Below the pieces are notes generated by a model. That model was not told where the DNA came from, made no database searches, and was given only the letters and a program-made list of their open reading frames with translations. Shown in pieces: positions 1 through 9,037 of a stretch of 64,000 nucleotides of DNA. The DNA is taken from positions 1,736,001 to 1,800,000 of the forward strand of contig CP040678.1 in assembly GCA_005954745.1 (NCBI GenBank), in the 5' to 3' direction. Every line of letters begins with the position of its first letter. The stretch's first letter is position 1. The DNA is from Halostella pelagica (GTDB lineage: Archaea > Halobacteriota > Halobacteria > Halobacteriales > Natronoarchaeaceae). The position numbers and the translations under genes were made by a program.

Positions 1-102
1 CGAGTGGACGAAACACAAATCCGAGACATAGAGCGCCTGACGTGCCACTGTCTACCACGACGCCGAGGAACTTATGCGGAGTCGCTGCGTAGTTTCGGTA
101 TC

Positions 103-1080
103 ATGATGGTCGGCCACGCGCTGCTCGCGTTCGCCTTGGTTTCCGGGACACTCTCCCTGGCCGGGCGCTCCCGCGAGCGAGCGCTCTCAGTCGGCCTCAT
201 CGCCGCCGGATTCGCCGTCGTCCCTGACGCGGACATGGTGTACGCCCTGGCCGGCCTCCTCGACGCGAACTACGATAGCGTCTTCTCGGTCACAGAGGCC
301 TTCTGGGAGACGAGCACGGTCGTCCATCGCTCAGTGACTCACTCGCTGGTCGTCGCGGTGCCAGCGGCGGTCGCGTTCGGGCTCTGGACGGCGGAGTCAC
401 GTGTCGTGCGCGCCAGTGCCGCCGCGCTGGCCGTTGCGCTCGTCACCGCCGCACACCTGATCACGGGTCCGCTCGCGGCGCTCGTGATGGTCGCGTTTCT
501 CGTCAGCGGATTCGTCGTCTCGTCGCTGGCGGATTCACAGGGGAAAGCTGGGCCGGTGACGGTCTTCGGGGCCGCAGTAGTCGGGATCTGGTCGCACCCC
601 TGGGGAGACATGTTCACCGGGGAGGCGCCGCACCTGTTCTACCCTCTTACCGATAGCGCCGCGGTCGAGCGCGTCGCACTCTCACCGGATCCGACGTTGC
701 ACCTGCTTGGCGCGTTCGGCCTGGAGATCGCGACGCTGTGGCTGGCCGCGCTGGTGTACTGTTATATTTCTAATATCTCTATCTCCGAGAACGTAAATCG
801 ACGGGCCGCGCTGGGCGTCGTTTACGGCGTCGCCGTGCTGGCGATAGATCCGCCGACGCTCTCGGTGTCGTACCAGTTCGTATTCAGTATCGTCGCCGTC
901 GGTATCCTCGCTGCGGTCCCGTTCAGTCGGGCGCGGCTTCGAACGCGATTCCCCGGCGATCTGAGCCTCCCGGACCGGATGACGACGCCGGAGGGGGTAC
1001 TGAGGGCACTGTTGACCGGTCTCGCCGGCCTCACTGCGGCATTGCTCGCGTACACCGCTGCGTACGTACTTTTCGTCTGA
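103..1080 (+). CDS. YdjM-type membrane metal-dependent hydrolase
   Basis: About 325 residues, predicted multi-pass membrane protein of the LexA-regulated YdjM (PF04307) family, putative metal-dependent hydrolases with unknown substrate. The family signature is visible: an N-terminal MVGHALLAFAL segment, an AVVPDADMVYAL aspartate motif near residue 40, VVHRSVTHSL near residue 70 and SHPWGDMFTGEAPHLFYPL further on. The rest is alternating hydrophobic helices. Two adjacent in-frame ATGs (103 and 106) precede the conserved start; an upstream GTG at 4 would add an unlikely Arg-rich tail. It stands alone before the membrane-protein pair at 1.2-2.5 kb. The family call is good; the reaction is unknown. 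Confidence 0.75.
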   Translation: MMVGHALLAFALVSGTLSLAGRSRERALSVGLIAAGFAVVPDADMVYALAGLLDANYDSVFSVTEAFWETSTVVHRSVTHSLVVAVPAAVAFGLWTAESRVVRASAAALAVALVTAAHLITGPLAALVMVAFLVSGFVVSSLADSQGKAGPVTVFGAAVVGIWSHPWGDMFTGEAPHLFYPLTDSAAVERVALSPDPTLHLLGAFGLEIATLWLAALVYCYISNISISENVNRRAALGVVYGVAVLAIDPPTLSVSYQFVFSIVAVGILAAVPFSRARLRTRFPGDLSLPDRMTTPEGVLRALLTGLAGLTAALLAYTAAYVLFV

Positions 1081-1241
1081 GCGCCGTCTGTGCGCGTGCC
1101 GTTTCCGAACGACCGATACGCCTCGGTTTTTTAAACAGATATTCCGAACCGGTTTCAGCGATAGTCTTGGTTCCCGCCATGACTGGATAATTACAATACC
1201 GCAACACCAACCTTTTACCCGTGACGGGTCCACGCAATGCT

Positions 1242-1859
1242 ATGGCAGACGCGGACATCGACATGCTGTTTCGCGACCGGCGAATCAACGCCGGTATCGC
1301 GTGGCTCCTCGTCGGGTTTCTGGGAGTGATAGCGGTCGTGGAACTAGTCGACGGCGAGTTCCTCTGGGCGGGGTTCGCGGCGACCGTCTGCGTGCTCTCG
1401 TTGCTCCCCATCGTCGCGTACAGGTCGGCTGAAGTGATGCTTCCCTGGGAGGTCGTCGCCGTCGCCGCGCTCCCGGTTCTCGGCCGCACGGTCGCGACAG
1501 TGCCGGTGACCGGGAACCTCGCAACGTACCTATCAGTCGCCGCTGTTGCACTCATCATCGCGGTCCAGTTGCAAGTGTTCACGTCGGTCGAGATGACGTA
1601 CGGGTTCGCAATCCTCTTCGTCGTCGTGACGACGATGGCCGCGGCCGGGACGTGGGCGGTCGTCCGGTGGGCCGCGGATATCCAACTCGGAACCGGATTT
1701 CTCGTCGGCTACGAAGACCCCGAATACGCGCTGATGATCGAGTTCGTCTACTCGTTCGTGGTAGGTATCGTCGCCGGCGTCGTGTTCGAACTGTACTTCC
1801 GCCGGAGAGTTGACACGCACGAACGGCTTCCTGAAGAGGTCGCGGAGGGGGTACAATGA
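1242..1859 (+). CDS. Multi-pass membrane protein of unknown function
   Basis: About 205 residues with roughly five to six hydrophobic stretches (for example GIAWLLVGFLGVIAVVELV near the N-terminus and FVYSFVVGIVAGVVFELYF near the C-terminus). I do not recognise a family. The ATG chosen here is preceded by a short GTG extension (1221) without conserved character. Its stop codon overlaps the ATG of the next gene in an ATGA arrangement, so the two membrane proteins are almost certainly co-translated and probably act together. No catalytic motif is visible. Confidence 0.75.
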   Translation: MADADIDMLFRDRRINAGIAWLLVGFLGVIAVVELVDGEFLWAGFAATVCVLSLLPIVAYRSAEVMLPWEVVAVAALPVLGRTVATVPVTGNLATYLSVAAVALIIAVQLQVFTSVEMTYGFAILFVVVTTMAAAGTWAVVRWAADIQLGTGFLVGYEDPEYALMIEFVYSFVVGIVAGVVFELYFRRRVDTHERLPEEVAEGVQ

Positions 1860-2521
1860 AACTACGCGACAGAGTCGGGATCTCGGAGAACCGGCAGGCA
1901 CAGATCACGTACGTCATGGAGATCGGTCTGGTCGTCCTCTTTTTCCTCGGGATGGAGCGCGGCAGCGTCGGCGTCATGGTCAACTGCGCGGTGGGTCTGG
2001 TCGTCATCCAGTTACCGCCCCTGCTCGAACGGGACTACGACGTTCCGATGGACCCCGCGCTGACGCTCTGGATCACGAGCGCCGCGTTCCTGCACGCGCT
2101 CGGGACGGTCGGCATTCCCGGTACGGGCGCAACGTTCTACCGATCGCTAGGGTGGTGGGACCACATGACCCACGCACTCTCCTCATCGCTGGTTGCGGGA
2201 GTCGGTTACGCAACCGTTCGTGCGGTCGAGGAACACAGCGACGACATCTATCTCCCCGACCGGTTCATCTTCGTGTTCATCCTGATGTTCGTGATGGCAT
2301 TCGGCGTGTTCTGGGAGGTCGTCGAGTTCGTCATCGCGGAAGTCGCGGATATCACCGGCGGCCCGCGCGTACTCACTCAGTACAGTCTCGAAGACACGAT
2401 GAAGGACCTCCTATTCAATCTGATCGGCGGCGTCATCGTCGCTATCTGGGGAACTGCCTACCTCACCGACATCGTCGGCGCTATCGAGGACCGTCTCGAC
2501 GCCCGTTCGGGGGCCGAGTGA
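1856..2521 (+). CDS. DUF2238/YjdF-like membrane protein
   Basis: 221 residues, starting in an ATGA overlap with the preceding membrane gene. It has several transmembrane stretches and the features expected of the YjdF/DUF2238 family: a WWDHMTHALSSSLVAG segment in the middle, a VFWEVVEFVI segment, and a C-terminal DTMKDLLFNLIGG segment. Conserved Asp, His and Glu residues lie near the membrane, but no biochemical function is established for this family that I can name. The coupling to the upstream gene suggests a two-component membrane complex. Family assignment is by motif recall only. Confidence 0.65.
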   Translation: MKLRDRVGISENRQAQITYVMEIGLVVLFFLGMERGSVGVMVNCAVGLVVIQLPPLLERDYDVPMDPALTLWITSAAFLHALGTVGIPGTGATFYRSLGWWDHMTHALSSSLVAGVGYATVRAVEEHSDDIYLPDRFIFVFILMFVMAFGVFWEVVEFVIAEVADITGGPRVLTQYSLEDTMKDLLFNLIGGVIVAIWGTAYLTDIVGAIEDRLDARSGAE

Positions 2522-2584
2522 GCGTCGAATTCATTTCGGCCATCAAGGAAACAATCAAATAGCGCCCGGCTTTTTGTTTCGGTC

Positions 2585-4366
2585 ATGAACGGATGCGGGT
2601 CGAGCATTGGACGGCGCGAGTTGCTGGCTGGTCTCGGTACCGCGGCGGCCGCTGGTTCCGCCGGTTGCATCACGGACCTCTGGGCTAGCTCGGCTCGCGA
2701 TGCTCCACAGCAGATCTCGCTGAACGTCAAGACTCTCCCCACCGACGCCGACACTCCCTCGATCATAATCGCCCGACAGTTCGCCGAGCGCCTGCAGGAG
2801 GTCGGGATCAATGCGACCATCGAACCGAAGTCCGAAGTGGAACTGCTCCGGGACGTACTCCTCAATCGCGAGTTCGATATCTTTGTCACTCGGCACCCGG
2901 GGATAGAGAACCCGGACGAACTCTACTCGACGTTGCACTCCCTCTTCGTGGAAGAACAGGGGTGGCAGAATCCCTTCGGTCTCACGAACGTAACCCTTGA
3001 CAAGCAGTTACAGCGACAACGCACCTCGTCGGGGCGGACACGGGACGCATCCATCAAAAACGCCCTCCGAACTACCGTCTCGGTCCAGCCGTTTTCCGTA
3101 CTCACGTGTCCGGAGCATCTGACGGCAGTCGATATCGAACTCGCGACGACTTGGAACGTCACGAGTCTAAAGACGATGCTCGACTATCTCCGGATACGTC
3201 CCAAAGAGACCGCGTCTAACGACCTCGACACGCTTCGCGTCGCCCTTCTGAACTCCGAGGTGACCAAGAACCGGAATCCGATCGCCGTGGAGTATCACGA
3301 CCGGAACAACGTTCTGGGGCTGATCTACGACCAGATCGGTCGTAGGATCGACGGCGATGTCGAACCGTGGCTCGCTCACTCCTGGATGTGGCTGGACAAC
3401 CGCGACACGCCCACCGCCATCGTCAGACTCCGCGAGGACCTCACGTGGCACGACGGCGAAGCGCTCACTGCCGACGATGTCGCGTTTACCTTCGAGTTCC
3501 TCTCGGACACTTCGATGGGCGGTTCGAACGGCACGGTCCCAGCGCCGAAGTTCCGGTCCCAGTCAAGTCTCGTCGCCAACGCCGAGGCTCTCTCCGACAC
3601 CCGCTGTCGGATCGAGTTCGAACCGAGCAGCCGCGAGGTAGCCGCTACCGCGTTTACCGTCCCGGTGTTGCCCCGCCACGTGTGGTCGGAAGAAACAGAA
3701 CTGATTCAGGAGTACCTGACGCAGGCGATGGTCGACGAGAACCGCCAACCCGTCGGCAGCGGTATGTTTGCGTTCGACAGCGCCACGGCGGGTGAACAAC
3801 TCACCCTCCAGTCGTTCGACGACCACTTCCTCAGTCAGGAGCGAGAACAGGACCTCGAACCACCGGTCGAGCAGTTTGCCGGCGGACCGGCCTACGACAC
3901 GCTCGAATACATTGTCACGCCGTCAGGTGCGGCGGCGATCGAACTCATCGAAAACGACGAGATGGACATCGTCGGATCGACGCTCGATCCCGAAGACGCG
4001 CCACGTGCCAACAAGTCTGACTCGGTCCGCTTACTCACCGACAGTTCGAGCGAGTTTTACATTGCAGGGTTTAACGCCCGCAGGTCCCCCCTCACCAATC
4101 CGCATTTTAGACGGTGTCTCGCCCGACTGTTCGACCGCGAGCAGATCGCCGAAGACGTCTTCGACGGGTACGCCACCCCGGCTAATACGCCGCTCCACGG
4201 CACCGAATACGTCCCTTCGGATCTCGAATGGAACGGCGAGAGCGCGGTCGGCGCTTTCCCAAGTGAGAACGGAGACATGGACGTAGAGGCCGCAAAGCAA
4301 CTGTTTCTCGACAAAGGATATCGGTACAGCGACGACGGCGAACTCCTCAGTCAGGGACAGTCCTAA
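2585..4366 (+). CDS. Tat lipoprotein, SBP_5-type solute-binding protein, apparently circularly permuted
   Basis: 593 residues. The N-terminus carries a twin-arginine signal (GRRELLAGLG) and a lipobox ending at Cys28, so it is predicted to be exported by Tat and lipid-anchored. It belongs to the peptide/nickel-binding (SBP_bac_5) family, but the order of parts is unusual. Residues about 44-205 read like the C-terminal third of a normal family member (AERLQEVGINATIE, FDIFVTRHPGIENPD, QNPFGLTN). Residues 217 onward read like the normal N-terminal part (LRVALLNSE, VEPWLAHSW, LTWHDGEALTADDVAFTF at about 286-303). The protein ends with the normal DVEAAKQLFLDKGY junction. No permease or ATPase gene is adjacent, so it may serve a distant transporter or act as a receptor. 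Confidence 0.85.
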   Translation: MNGCGSSIGRRELLAGLGTAAAAGSAGCITDLWASSARDAPQQISLNVKTLPTDADTPSIIIARQFAERLQEVGINATIEPKSEVELLRDVLLNREFDIFVTRHPGIENPDELYSTLHSLFVEEQGWQNPFGLTNVTLDKQLQRQRTSSGRTRDASIKNALRTTVSVQPFSVLTCPEHLTAVDIELATTWNVTSLKTMLDYLRIRPKETASNDLDTLRVALLNSEVTKNRNPIAVEYHDRNNVLGLIYDQIGRRIDGDVEPWLAHSWMWLDNRDTPTAIVRLREDLTWHDGEALTADDVAFTFEFLSDTSMGGSNGTVPAPKFRSQSSLVANAEALSDTRCRIEFEPSSREVAATAFTVPVLPRHVWSEETELIQEYLTQAMVDENRQPVGSGMFAFDSATAGEQLTLQSFDDHFLSQEREQDLEPPVEQFAGGPAYDTLEYIVTPSGAAAIELIENDEMDIVGSTLDPEDAPRANKSDSVRLLTDSSSEFYIAGFNARRSPLTNPHFRRCLARLFDREQIAEDVFDGYATPANTPLHGTEYVPSDLEWNGESAVGAFPSENGDMDVEAAKQLFLDKGYRYSDDGELLSQGQS

Positions 4367-4432
4367 TATGTCACGGGCCTTCGTTAAGCGCGGAACCGCC
4401 GTTGTTAAATCGTTGAAGACGAACGTACAGGT

Positions 4433-5278
4433 ATGGCACTAGCCGATGTAGTTTTGCGACTGACCGTCATGGTCGCTCTCCTGCTTAGTGTCGCCTCAGT
4501 CGCCCTCGTCGGTCCGCGGCGCATTTACCGTGCCCTCCGGGATTACCGCTGGCGTCTCGCCGACATCGGGCCATATCTGACGATACTGGTTCTCATCCTC
4601 GCTATCCGGAAATTAACTATGGACTATACGTCGGGGCTCTCCTGGTTGCTCGACCTGAACATCACGGCGTCTATCTACAGCCTCGAAGGCACGCTGGTCG
4701 CCGACGTCCAGTCGATACGATCGCCGATGCTAACTGATTACTTCGTGTTCATCTACCTCTACGGCTACGTCTTCCTGTTAGTGTTCCCGTTTATCGCTTA
4801 CTTCGTGCGAAGCGACATGACCTCGATGAAAGAACTCATCGTGGCCTACGCGTTCAACTACGGCGTCGGTCTGATCTGCTACGTCCTCTTTATCGCATTC
4901 GGTCCTCGGAACCTGATTCCGGACATCGTCGACTCGCTCCTCTACGTCACGTATCCGCAGTCACAACTGCTCACCGGCGAGGTGAACCACAACACCAACG
5001 TCTTCCCCTCGCTTCACGCCTCGCTAGCGACGACGGTGTTCCTGTTGGCGTGGCGCACCCGCGACCAGTACAGGGCGTGGGTCCCCATCTCGTTCGTTCT
5101 CGCCGTCAGCGTCTCGATAGCGACGATGTATCTCGGCATCCACTGGGGAACGGACGTCGTCGCCGGCACCATCCTCGCCGTAATAAGCATCTCCGTGGCC
5201 GAGTACGTCGTCTCGCGGGACATGCTCGCCGGCTGGGGGCCGTTCGACGAGGAGTGGAACCTGTTCGACCGAGCGTAA
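4433..5278 (+). CDS. PAP2-family membrane phosphatase/phosphotransferase
   Basis: 281 residues, multi-pass membrane protein of the PAP2 superfamily. The catalytic signatures are visible: [11 protein letters not shown] (the PSGH-like motif) and [14 protein letters not shown] (His nucleophile with HxxxD). The long N-terminal half with several helices resembles the inositol-phosphorylceramide synthase/Aur1-like subgroup (PAP2_3) rather than a simple lipid phosphatase. Likely substrates are phospholipid or isoprenoid phosphates at the outer face of the membrane; the exact one cannot be told. It is followed closely by the dodecin gene with its own putative promoter. Confidence 0.85.
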   Translation: MALADVVLRLTVMVALLLSVASVALVGPRRIYRALRDYRWRLADIGPYLTILVLILAIRKLTMDYTSGLSWLLDLNITASIYSLEGTLVADVQSIRSPMLTDYFVFIYLYGYVFLLVFPFIAYFVRSDMTSMKELIVAYAFNYGVGLICYVLFIAFGPRNLIPDIVDSLLYVTYPQSQLLTGEVNHNTNVFPSLHASLATTVFLLAWRTRDQYRAWVPISFVLAVSVSIATMYLGIHWGTDVVAGTILAVISISVAEYVVSRDMLAGWGPFDEEWNLFDRA

Positions 5279-5324
5279 TCGGTCATACCTTTATCATTCC
5301 GCCGGATCTACTGGTGGACGCATT

Positions 5325-5525
5325 ATGGTCTTCAAGAAGATCACGCTCATCGGTACGAGCCCGGAGAGTTTCGACGCCGCGGCGGACGACGCCATCGACC
5401 GCGCTGAGACGACGCTCGAAAACATCCAGTGGATCGAAGTAGACCAACTCGGCGTCGAACTCGCCACCGCGGAAGACCGCGAGTATCAGGCCGAGGTGAC
5501 AGTCGCGTTCGAACTCGAAGCGTAG
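5325..5525 (+). CDS. Dodecin, flavin-binding protein
   Basis: 66 residues, the usual dodecin length. The sequence [20 protein letters not shown], followed by [15 protein letters not shown] with the flavin-stacking Trp, matches haloarchaeal dodecin. Known members form hollow dodecamers that bind riboflavin or lumichrome pairs and protect or store flavins in the cytosol. ATG is preceded by GGTGG, and a CTTTATC stretch lies about 35 bases upstream. It is a stand-alone gene. Confidence 0.95.
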   Translation: MVFKKITLIGTSPESFDAAADDAIDRAETTLENIQWIEVDQLGVELATAEDREYQAEVTVAFELEA

Positions 5526-5570
5526 GCTTCGACCACGTAATTCTTCCGCAACAGCCAGCTATATCCACCC

Positions 5571-5663
5571 ATGTCGTTCGACGGTAACGGCGAAGACAGC
5601 GGAGCGACTGCTCGATACCTGCCTGACGCGGGCGAACAGCGTACACTGCGGCGGTGGGCCTGA
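5571..5663 (+). CDS. Possible 30-codon ORF overlapping the MFS transporter start
   Basis: A 30-residue reading frame (MSFDGNGEDSGATARYLPDA and ten more residues) ends in TGATG, so its stop overlaps the ATG of the MFS gene by one base. The arrangement would allow translational coupling. There is no similarity I recognise, and at this length chance is a serious alternative. Confidence 0.25.
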   Translation: MSFDGNGEDSGATARYLPDAGEQRTLRRWA

Positions 5664-6904
5664 TGAGCGACGGGTCACGTCCGGTCGTCTTCACCGTGAT
5701 AGCCTGCACGTTTTTCGTCGGGTTCGGCGGGGGCGTCGTGTTTCCGATACTCCCGAATCTGGAAGCGATTCTCGGTATCTCGCCGTTTCTCGTCGGCCTG
5801 ATCCTGAGCGCGAATCGGTTCACCCGTCTGTTCGCGAACGCACCGTCCGGCGCGCTCGTCGACCGCATCGGAACCCGGACGCCGTTTATCGCCGGCCTGT
5901 TCGTCGAGGGGGTCGCCACGTTAGGGTACAACGTCGCCATCGCGTCGGCCGCCCCCGCAGCCTGGTTTCTCATCGCGCGAGTCGCGTGGGGCGTCGGAAG
6001 CGCACTCGTGTTCGCGACGGCGTACACCATCACAGCAGACGTGAGCCAGGCAGAGTCCCGCGGGACTAGCATGGGCCTCGTCCGCGCGGGGATCACGTTC
6101 GGCTTTCCCGCCGGCCTCGTCCTCGGCGGCATCGTCAGCGACGAGTACAGCATCGCCGCGGCGTTCGCTATCGCGGCAGCGGTCGCACTGGTCGCAAGCG
6201 TTCTCGCGTATTTCACGGTCCCCGAGACGCACGTCGAGGAGAACCAGGCGGGCGTAAACCCCTGGAACGTCGATCGGAGCGTTCCCGCACTGACGGCCGG
6301 ACTGGTCAACTTCGGCCTGTACTTCTCCTACGTCGGCGTCCTGTTCGCGACGCTCGTCCTCTTTCTGGACGCCCGGAGCGTGAGTATTCTGGGCTATTCG
6401 TCGCAGGGGACATCCGGGTTTCTGATGGGGATCACTGTCCTCGCTGGGTCAGTGTTCATGCTCGTCGGCGGGAAACTCAGTGACGTACTCGGCGCTCGCG
6501 TCCCGATCCTGATCGCGTTTCTCGTCACGGCCTGTGGCGGGTTCGCCCTGCTCGCGGACGCGCAGTCGGCGTCGACGCTGACGGTCGCCTGCTGCCTCAT
6601 CGGCGCGGGACAGGGCGGCGTCGGCGGGCCGCTGCTGGCGCTCCTCGCCGACCTGACGCCACCCGACCGGATGGGCCGAGCGACGGGAACGAACAACGTG
6701 CTTGGCGACGTCGGCGGCGGCCTCGGCCCGATGGTCTCTCTGCCCGCCGTCAAAGCCGTCGGTTTTGCCCCGGTGTACGCCGCCTGTGCGATCATCCCGG
6801 CGGTAGCGGGGCTAGTGCTACTCGTCGGTGTCTACTCACACACAGGATCGCTGAATCCGCAGGTGAAAGCTGAGTCAGCGGACGAAGTCGGCGGGGCCGA
6901 CTAA
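5663..6904 (+). CDS. Major facilitator superfamily transporter
   Basis: 413 residues with about twelve predicted membrane helices, the normal MFS length. The loop 2-3 signature region (RFTRLFANAPSGALVDRIGTR) is clear, with GGKLSDVLGAR as its second-half counterpart. The C-terminal LLADLTPPDRMGRATGTNN resembles drug/metabolite efflux members of the DHA1 type. Substrate unknown. An in-frame GTG at 5654 would add three residues; the ATG is preferred. The last four bases overlap the convergent Fe-S carrier gene. Confidence 0.9.
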   Translation: MSDGSRPVVFTVIACTFFVGFGGGVVFPILPNLEAILGISPFLVGLILSANRFTRLFANAPSGALVDRIGTRTPFIAGLFVEGVATLGYNVAIASAAPAAWFLIARVAWGVGSALVFATAYTITADVSQAESRGTSMGLVRAGITFGFPAGLVLGGIVSDEYSIAAAFAIAAAVALVASVLAYFTVPETHVEENQAGVNPWNVDRSVPALTAGLVNFGLYFSYVGVLFATLVLFLDARSVSILGYSSQGTSGFLMGITVLAGSVFMLVGGKLSDVLGARVPILIAFLVTACGGFALLADAQSASTLTVACCLIGAGQGGVGGPLLALLADLTPPDRMGRATGTNNVLGDVGGGLGPMVSLPAVKAVGFAPVYAACAIIPAVAGLVLLVGVYSHTGSLNPQVKAESADEVGGAD

Positions 6905-7269
6905 GTTCGGAACGACTCGCCGCAGCCGCACTCGCTGACGACGTTCGGGTTTTCGACGTTGAACCCCTCGCCCTGAAGACCCGTCTCGTAATCGAGAACG
7001 CTCCCCTCGATGTAGTTGAGACTGGCCGGGTCGACGAACACCTGAAGGCCGTGGTGTTCGTAGATGGTGTCTTCCTCGTCTGCCTCGTCGTCGAAGCGCA
7101 TCCCGTAGGAGAGACCGGCACAGCCACCTTGCTGGACGAACAGGCGGAGACCCGCCTCGGTGACGTCCAGGTCCTCGCCCTCTAGCAGGTCCAGAGCCCG
7201 TTCCGCGGCCTGTTCCGTGACGGTGATTTCGGGTCGGGTTTCCCCGTTCCCGGCGGCGTCCGTACTCAT
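6901..7269 (-). CDS. A-type Fe-S cluster carrier (IscA/ErpA/HesB family)
   Basis: 122 residues. The three conserved cysteines that hold an Fe-S cluster are present: GGCAGLSYGM and the C-terminal ECGCGESF. The protein therefore probably delivers [2Fe-2S] or [4Fe-4S] clusters to apo-proteins in the cytosol. An acidic 12-residue N-terminal tail precedes the domain. The gene is monocistronic and converges with the MFS gene, overlapping it by four bases. Potential clients in this window are LeuC, Elp3 and the flavoprotein at 34 kb. Confidence 0.93.
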   Translation of the reverse strand: MSTDAAGNGETRPEITVTEQAAERALDLLEGEDLDVTEAGLRLFVQQGGCAGLSYGMRFDDEADEEDTIYEHHGLQVFVDPASLNYIEGSVLDYETGLQGEGFNVENPNVVSECGCGESFRT

Positions 7270-7336
7270 AGTTCACACGACGTAGCCGAACGTGTTAACC
7301 CTGACGCTGATACTGTCGGACGTAACTGTTTCAGAT

Positions 7337-7362
7337 ATTTCGCGGGAACGTCCCCGCGAAAT
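7337..7362. repeat. Perfect hairpin between hisD and the Fe-S carrier gene
   Basis: Inverted repeat with ten-base perfect arms ATTTCGCGGG and CCCGCGAAAT around a six-base loop. It lies 3' of hisD and 5' of the Fe-S carrier on the minus strand. A smaller hairpin (ACTGAC/GTCAGT, 7368-7387) follows immediately. It may mark the end of the hisD transcript or be a regulatory or repeat element. Confidence 0.5.
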
Positions 7363-7518
7363 TCGTCACTGACTTCCGTCCGTCAGTATGAAGCCACTGC
7401 GGCAGGCCGGGTTCCGGGCGTCGCCTATCGTTCCGTCCAGCGGGTCGGCATAGTTCGACTCGCCACACCTCGTCAGATCGCCGTCGTGGAGCGCAGCGAA
7501 ACGACGAGGTTCGTCTCG

Positions 7519-8793
7519 CTATCGCTCGTCGAACCGCCTCCGGACGCTCTCGGCGTGCGCTTCGAGCCCCTCGGCCTCCGCAAGCGTCGTGATGGTGTCG
7601 CGCAGGTCGCCGAGCGAATCCTCGGAGAGGCGCTGGACCGTCGTCGAGCGCAGGAACGTGTCCACTGAGAGGCCGCCGTTTCGCTTCGCGCCGCCGTTCG
7701 TCGGGAGAACGTGGTTCGTACCGCTGGCGTAGTCGCCGGCCGCGACGGGCGTGTGTGGGCCGAGAAACACGCTGCCCGCGCTGTCGATGCGCTCCAGGAT
7801 CGTCTCGTCGTCGTCGGCCTGGATCGAAAGGTGTTCCGCGGCGTACGCCTCGGCGAAGAGGATCACTTCGCTCATCGAGCGGGCGTGGAATATTCCGCTG
7901 GCGTCGTTTTCCAGCGCCGCACGGATCGTCTCTTCGCGCTCCCGGCCGGCCGCCTGCGCTTCGACCGCGTCGGCGACTGCCTCGGCGGTCGACTCGTCGT
8001 CAGTCACCGCGACGACGGAGGCGTTCTCGTCGTGTTCGGCCTGTGCGACAAGGTCGGCGGCGACGTACTCCGGGGTCGCGGTGTCGTCAGCGACGACGAG
8101 GATCTCGCTCGGCCCGGCGAGGAAGTCGATGTCGACGTCGCCCTGTACCTCGGCCTTGGCGGCCGTGACCCAGCGGTTGCCCGGGCCGACTATCTTCTGG
8201 ACGCTGTGGACCGATTCGGTGCCGTAGGCGAGCGCCGAGATGGCCTGGGCCCCGCCGACGCTGTAGACGGTGTCAGCGCCGGCGGCGTGGATCGCGGCCA
8301 GCGTCACGGGGTTCATCTCCTCGGCAGGCGGCGTGGCGACGGCGACGTTCTCGACACCGGCCACCTTCGCGGGGACGATACCCATGATGGCGCTGGAGGG
8401 GTACGCCGCGGTGCCGCCTGGCGCGTACACGCCGACGTGTTCCAGCGGGCGGAACCGACGGCCGAGTTCCCGACCGTCGAACTCCTCGCGCCAGTCCTCG
8501 GGCATCTGCGCCTCGTGGAACTCGCGGACGTTATCCGCCGCGCGCTCGATGGTGTCTCGCATGTCGTCGTCTATCTCCTCGTAGGCGCGTTCCGCCTCGT
8601 CCGTGACGACGAGGTTTGCGACCTCGACGTCGTCGAACTCCCGGCAGAACTTCCGGACGGCGACATCTCCCTCGGTGCGGACGCGGTCGACGATATCTCT
8701 GACATCGCCGCGGACGGTTTCGACGCCGGCGTCGCGGTCGAACAACGCGGCGCGGTCGTCCGGAGCGAGGTCGGGTAGTGACCTGACGTTCAT
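7519..8793 (-). CDS. hisD: Histidinol dehydrogenase
   Basis: 424 residues, normal for HisD. It catalyses the last two steps of histidine synthesis, NAD-dependent oxidation of L-histidinol to L-histidine. Conserved segments are VGVYAPGGTAAYPSSAIMGI, GGAQAISALAYGTE, KIVGPGNRWVTAAK, DFLAGPSEILVVAD and AQAEHDENA, the last of which holds a zinc ligand. The start at ATG 8793 (MNVRSLPDL) is preferred; a longer start would add 13 Arg-rich residues. No other his gene is nearby, consistent with scattered his genes in haloarchaea. Confidence 0.96.
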   Translation of the reverse strand: MNVRSLPDLAPDDRAALFDRDAGVETVRGDVRDIVDRVRTEGDVAVRKFCREFDDVEVANLVVTDEAERAYEEIDDDMRDTIERAADNVREFHEAQMPEDWREEFDGRELGRRFRPLEHVGVYAPGGTAAYPSSAIMGIVPAKVAGVENVAVATPPAEEMNPVTLAAIHAAGADTVYSVGGAQAISALAYGTESVHSVQKIVGPGNRWVTAAKAEVQGDVDIDFLAGPSEILVVADDTATPEYVAADLVAQAEHDENASVVAVTDDESTAEAVADAVEAQAAGREREETIRAALENDASGIFHARSMSEVILFAEAYAAEHLSIQADDDETILERIDSAGSVFLGPHTPVAAGDYASGTNHVLPTNGGAKRNGGLSVDTFLRSTTVQRLSEDSLGDLRDTITTLAEAEGLEAHAESVRRRFDER

Positions 8794-9037
8794 ACCTCTG
8801 CGTTGGCGGGAGCGCGAAAAACGGTTTCCCATCTGTGCCCCGAGCGAGGCGTCGTGTCTCCCCGCTCCCGAGCGGCCGATCCACCGCCTCGGAGAACTCG
8901 AATTCAGGCCTCGCGGACGAGGCGGTCAACGATCCGGGTGAGAGCGAGGACGAGAACGACCGGAGAGACTGGACGCCACACTATGCCGTCTTGATCCGCT
9001 CATATCGGTCTATTCTCGTTGTTTGATCCGTCAGAGC

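Noticed and set aside
7711-8778. Long plus-strand frame antisense to hisD
   Set aside because: Shadow of the GC-rich histidinol dehydrogenase gene, with no family features and an Arg/Gly-rich composition.
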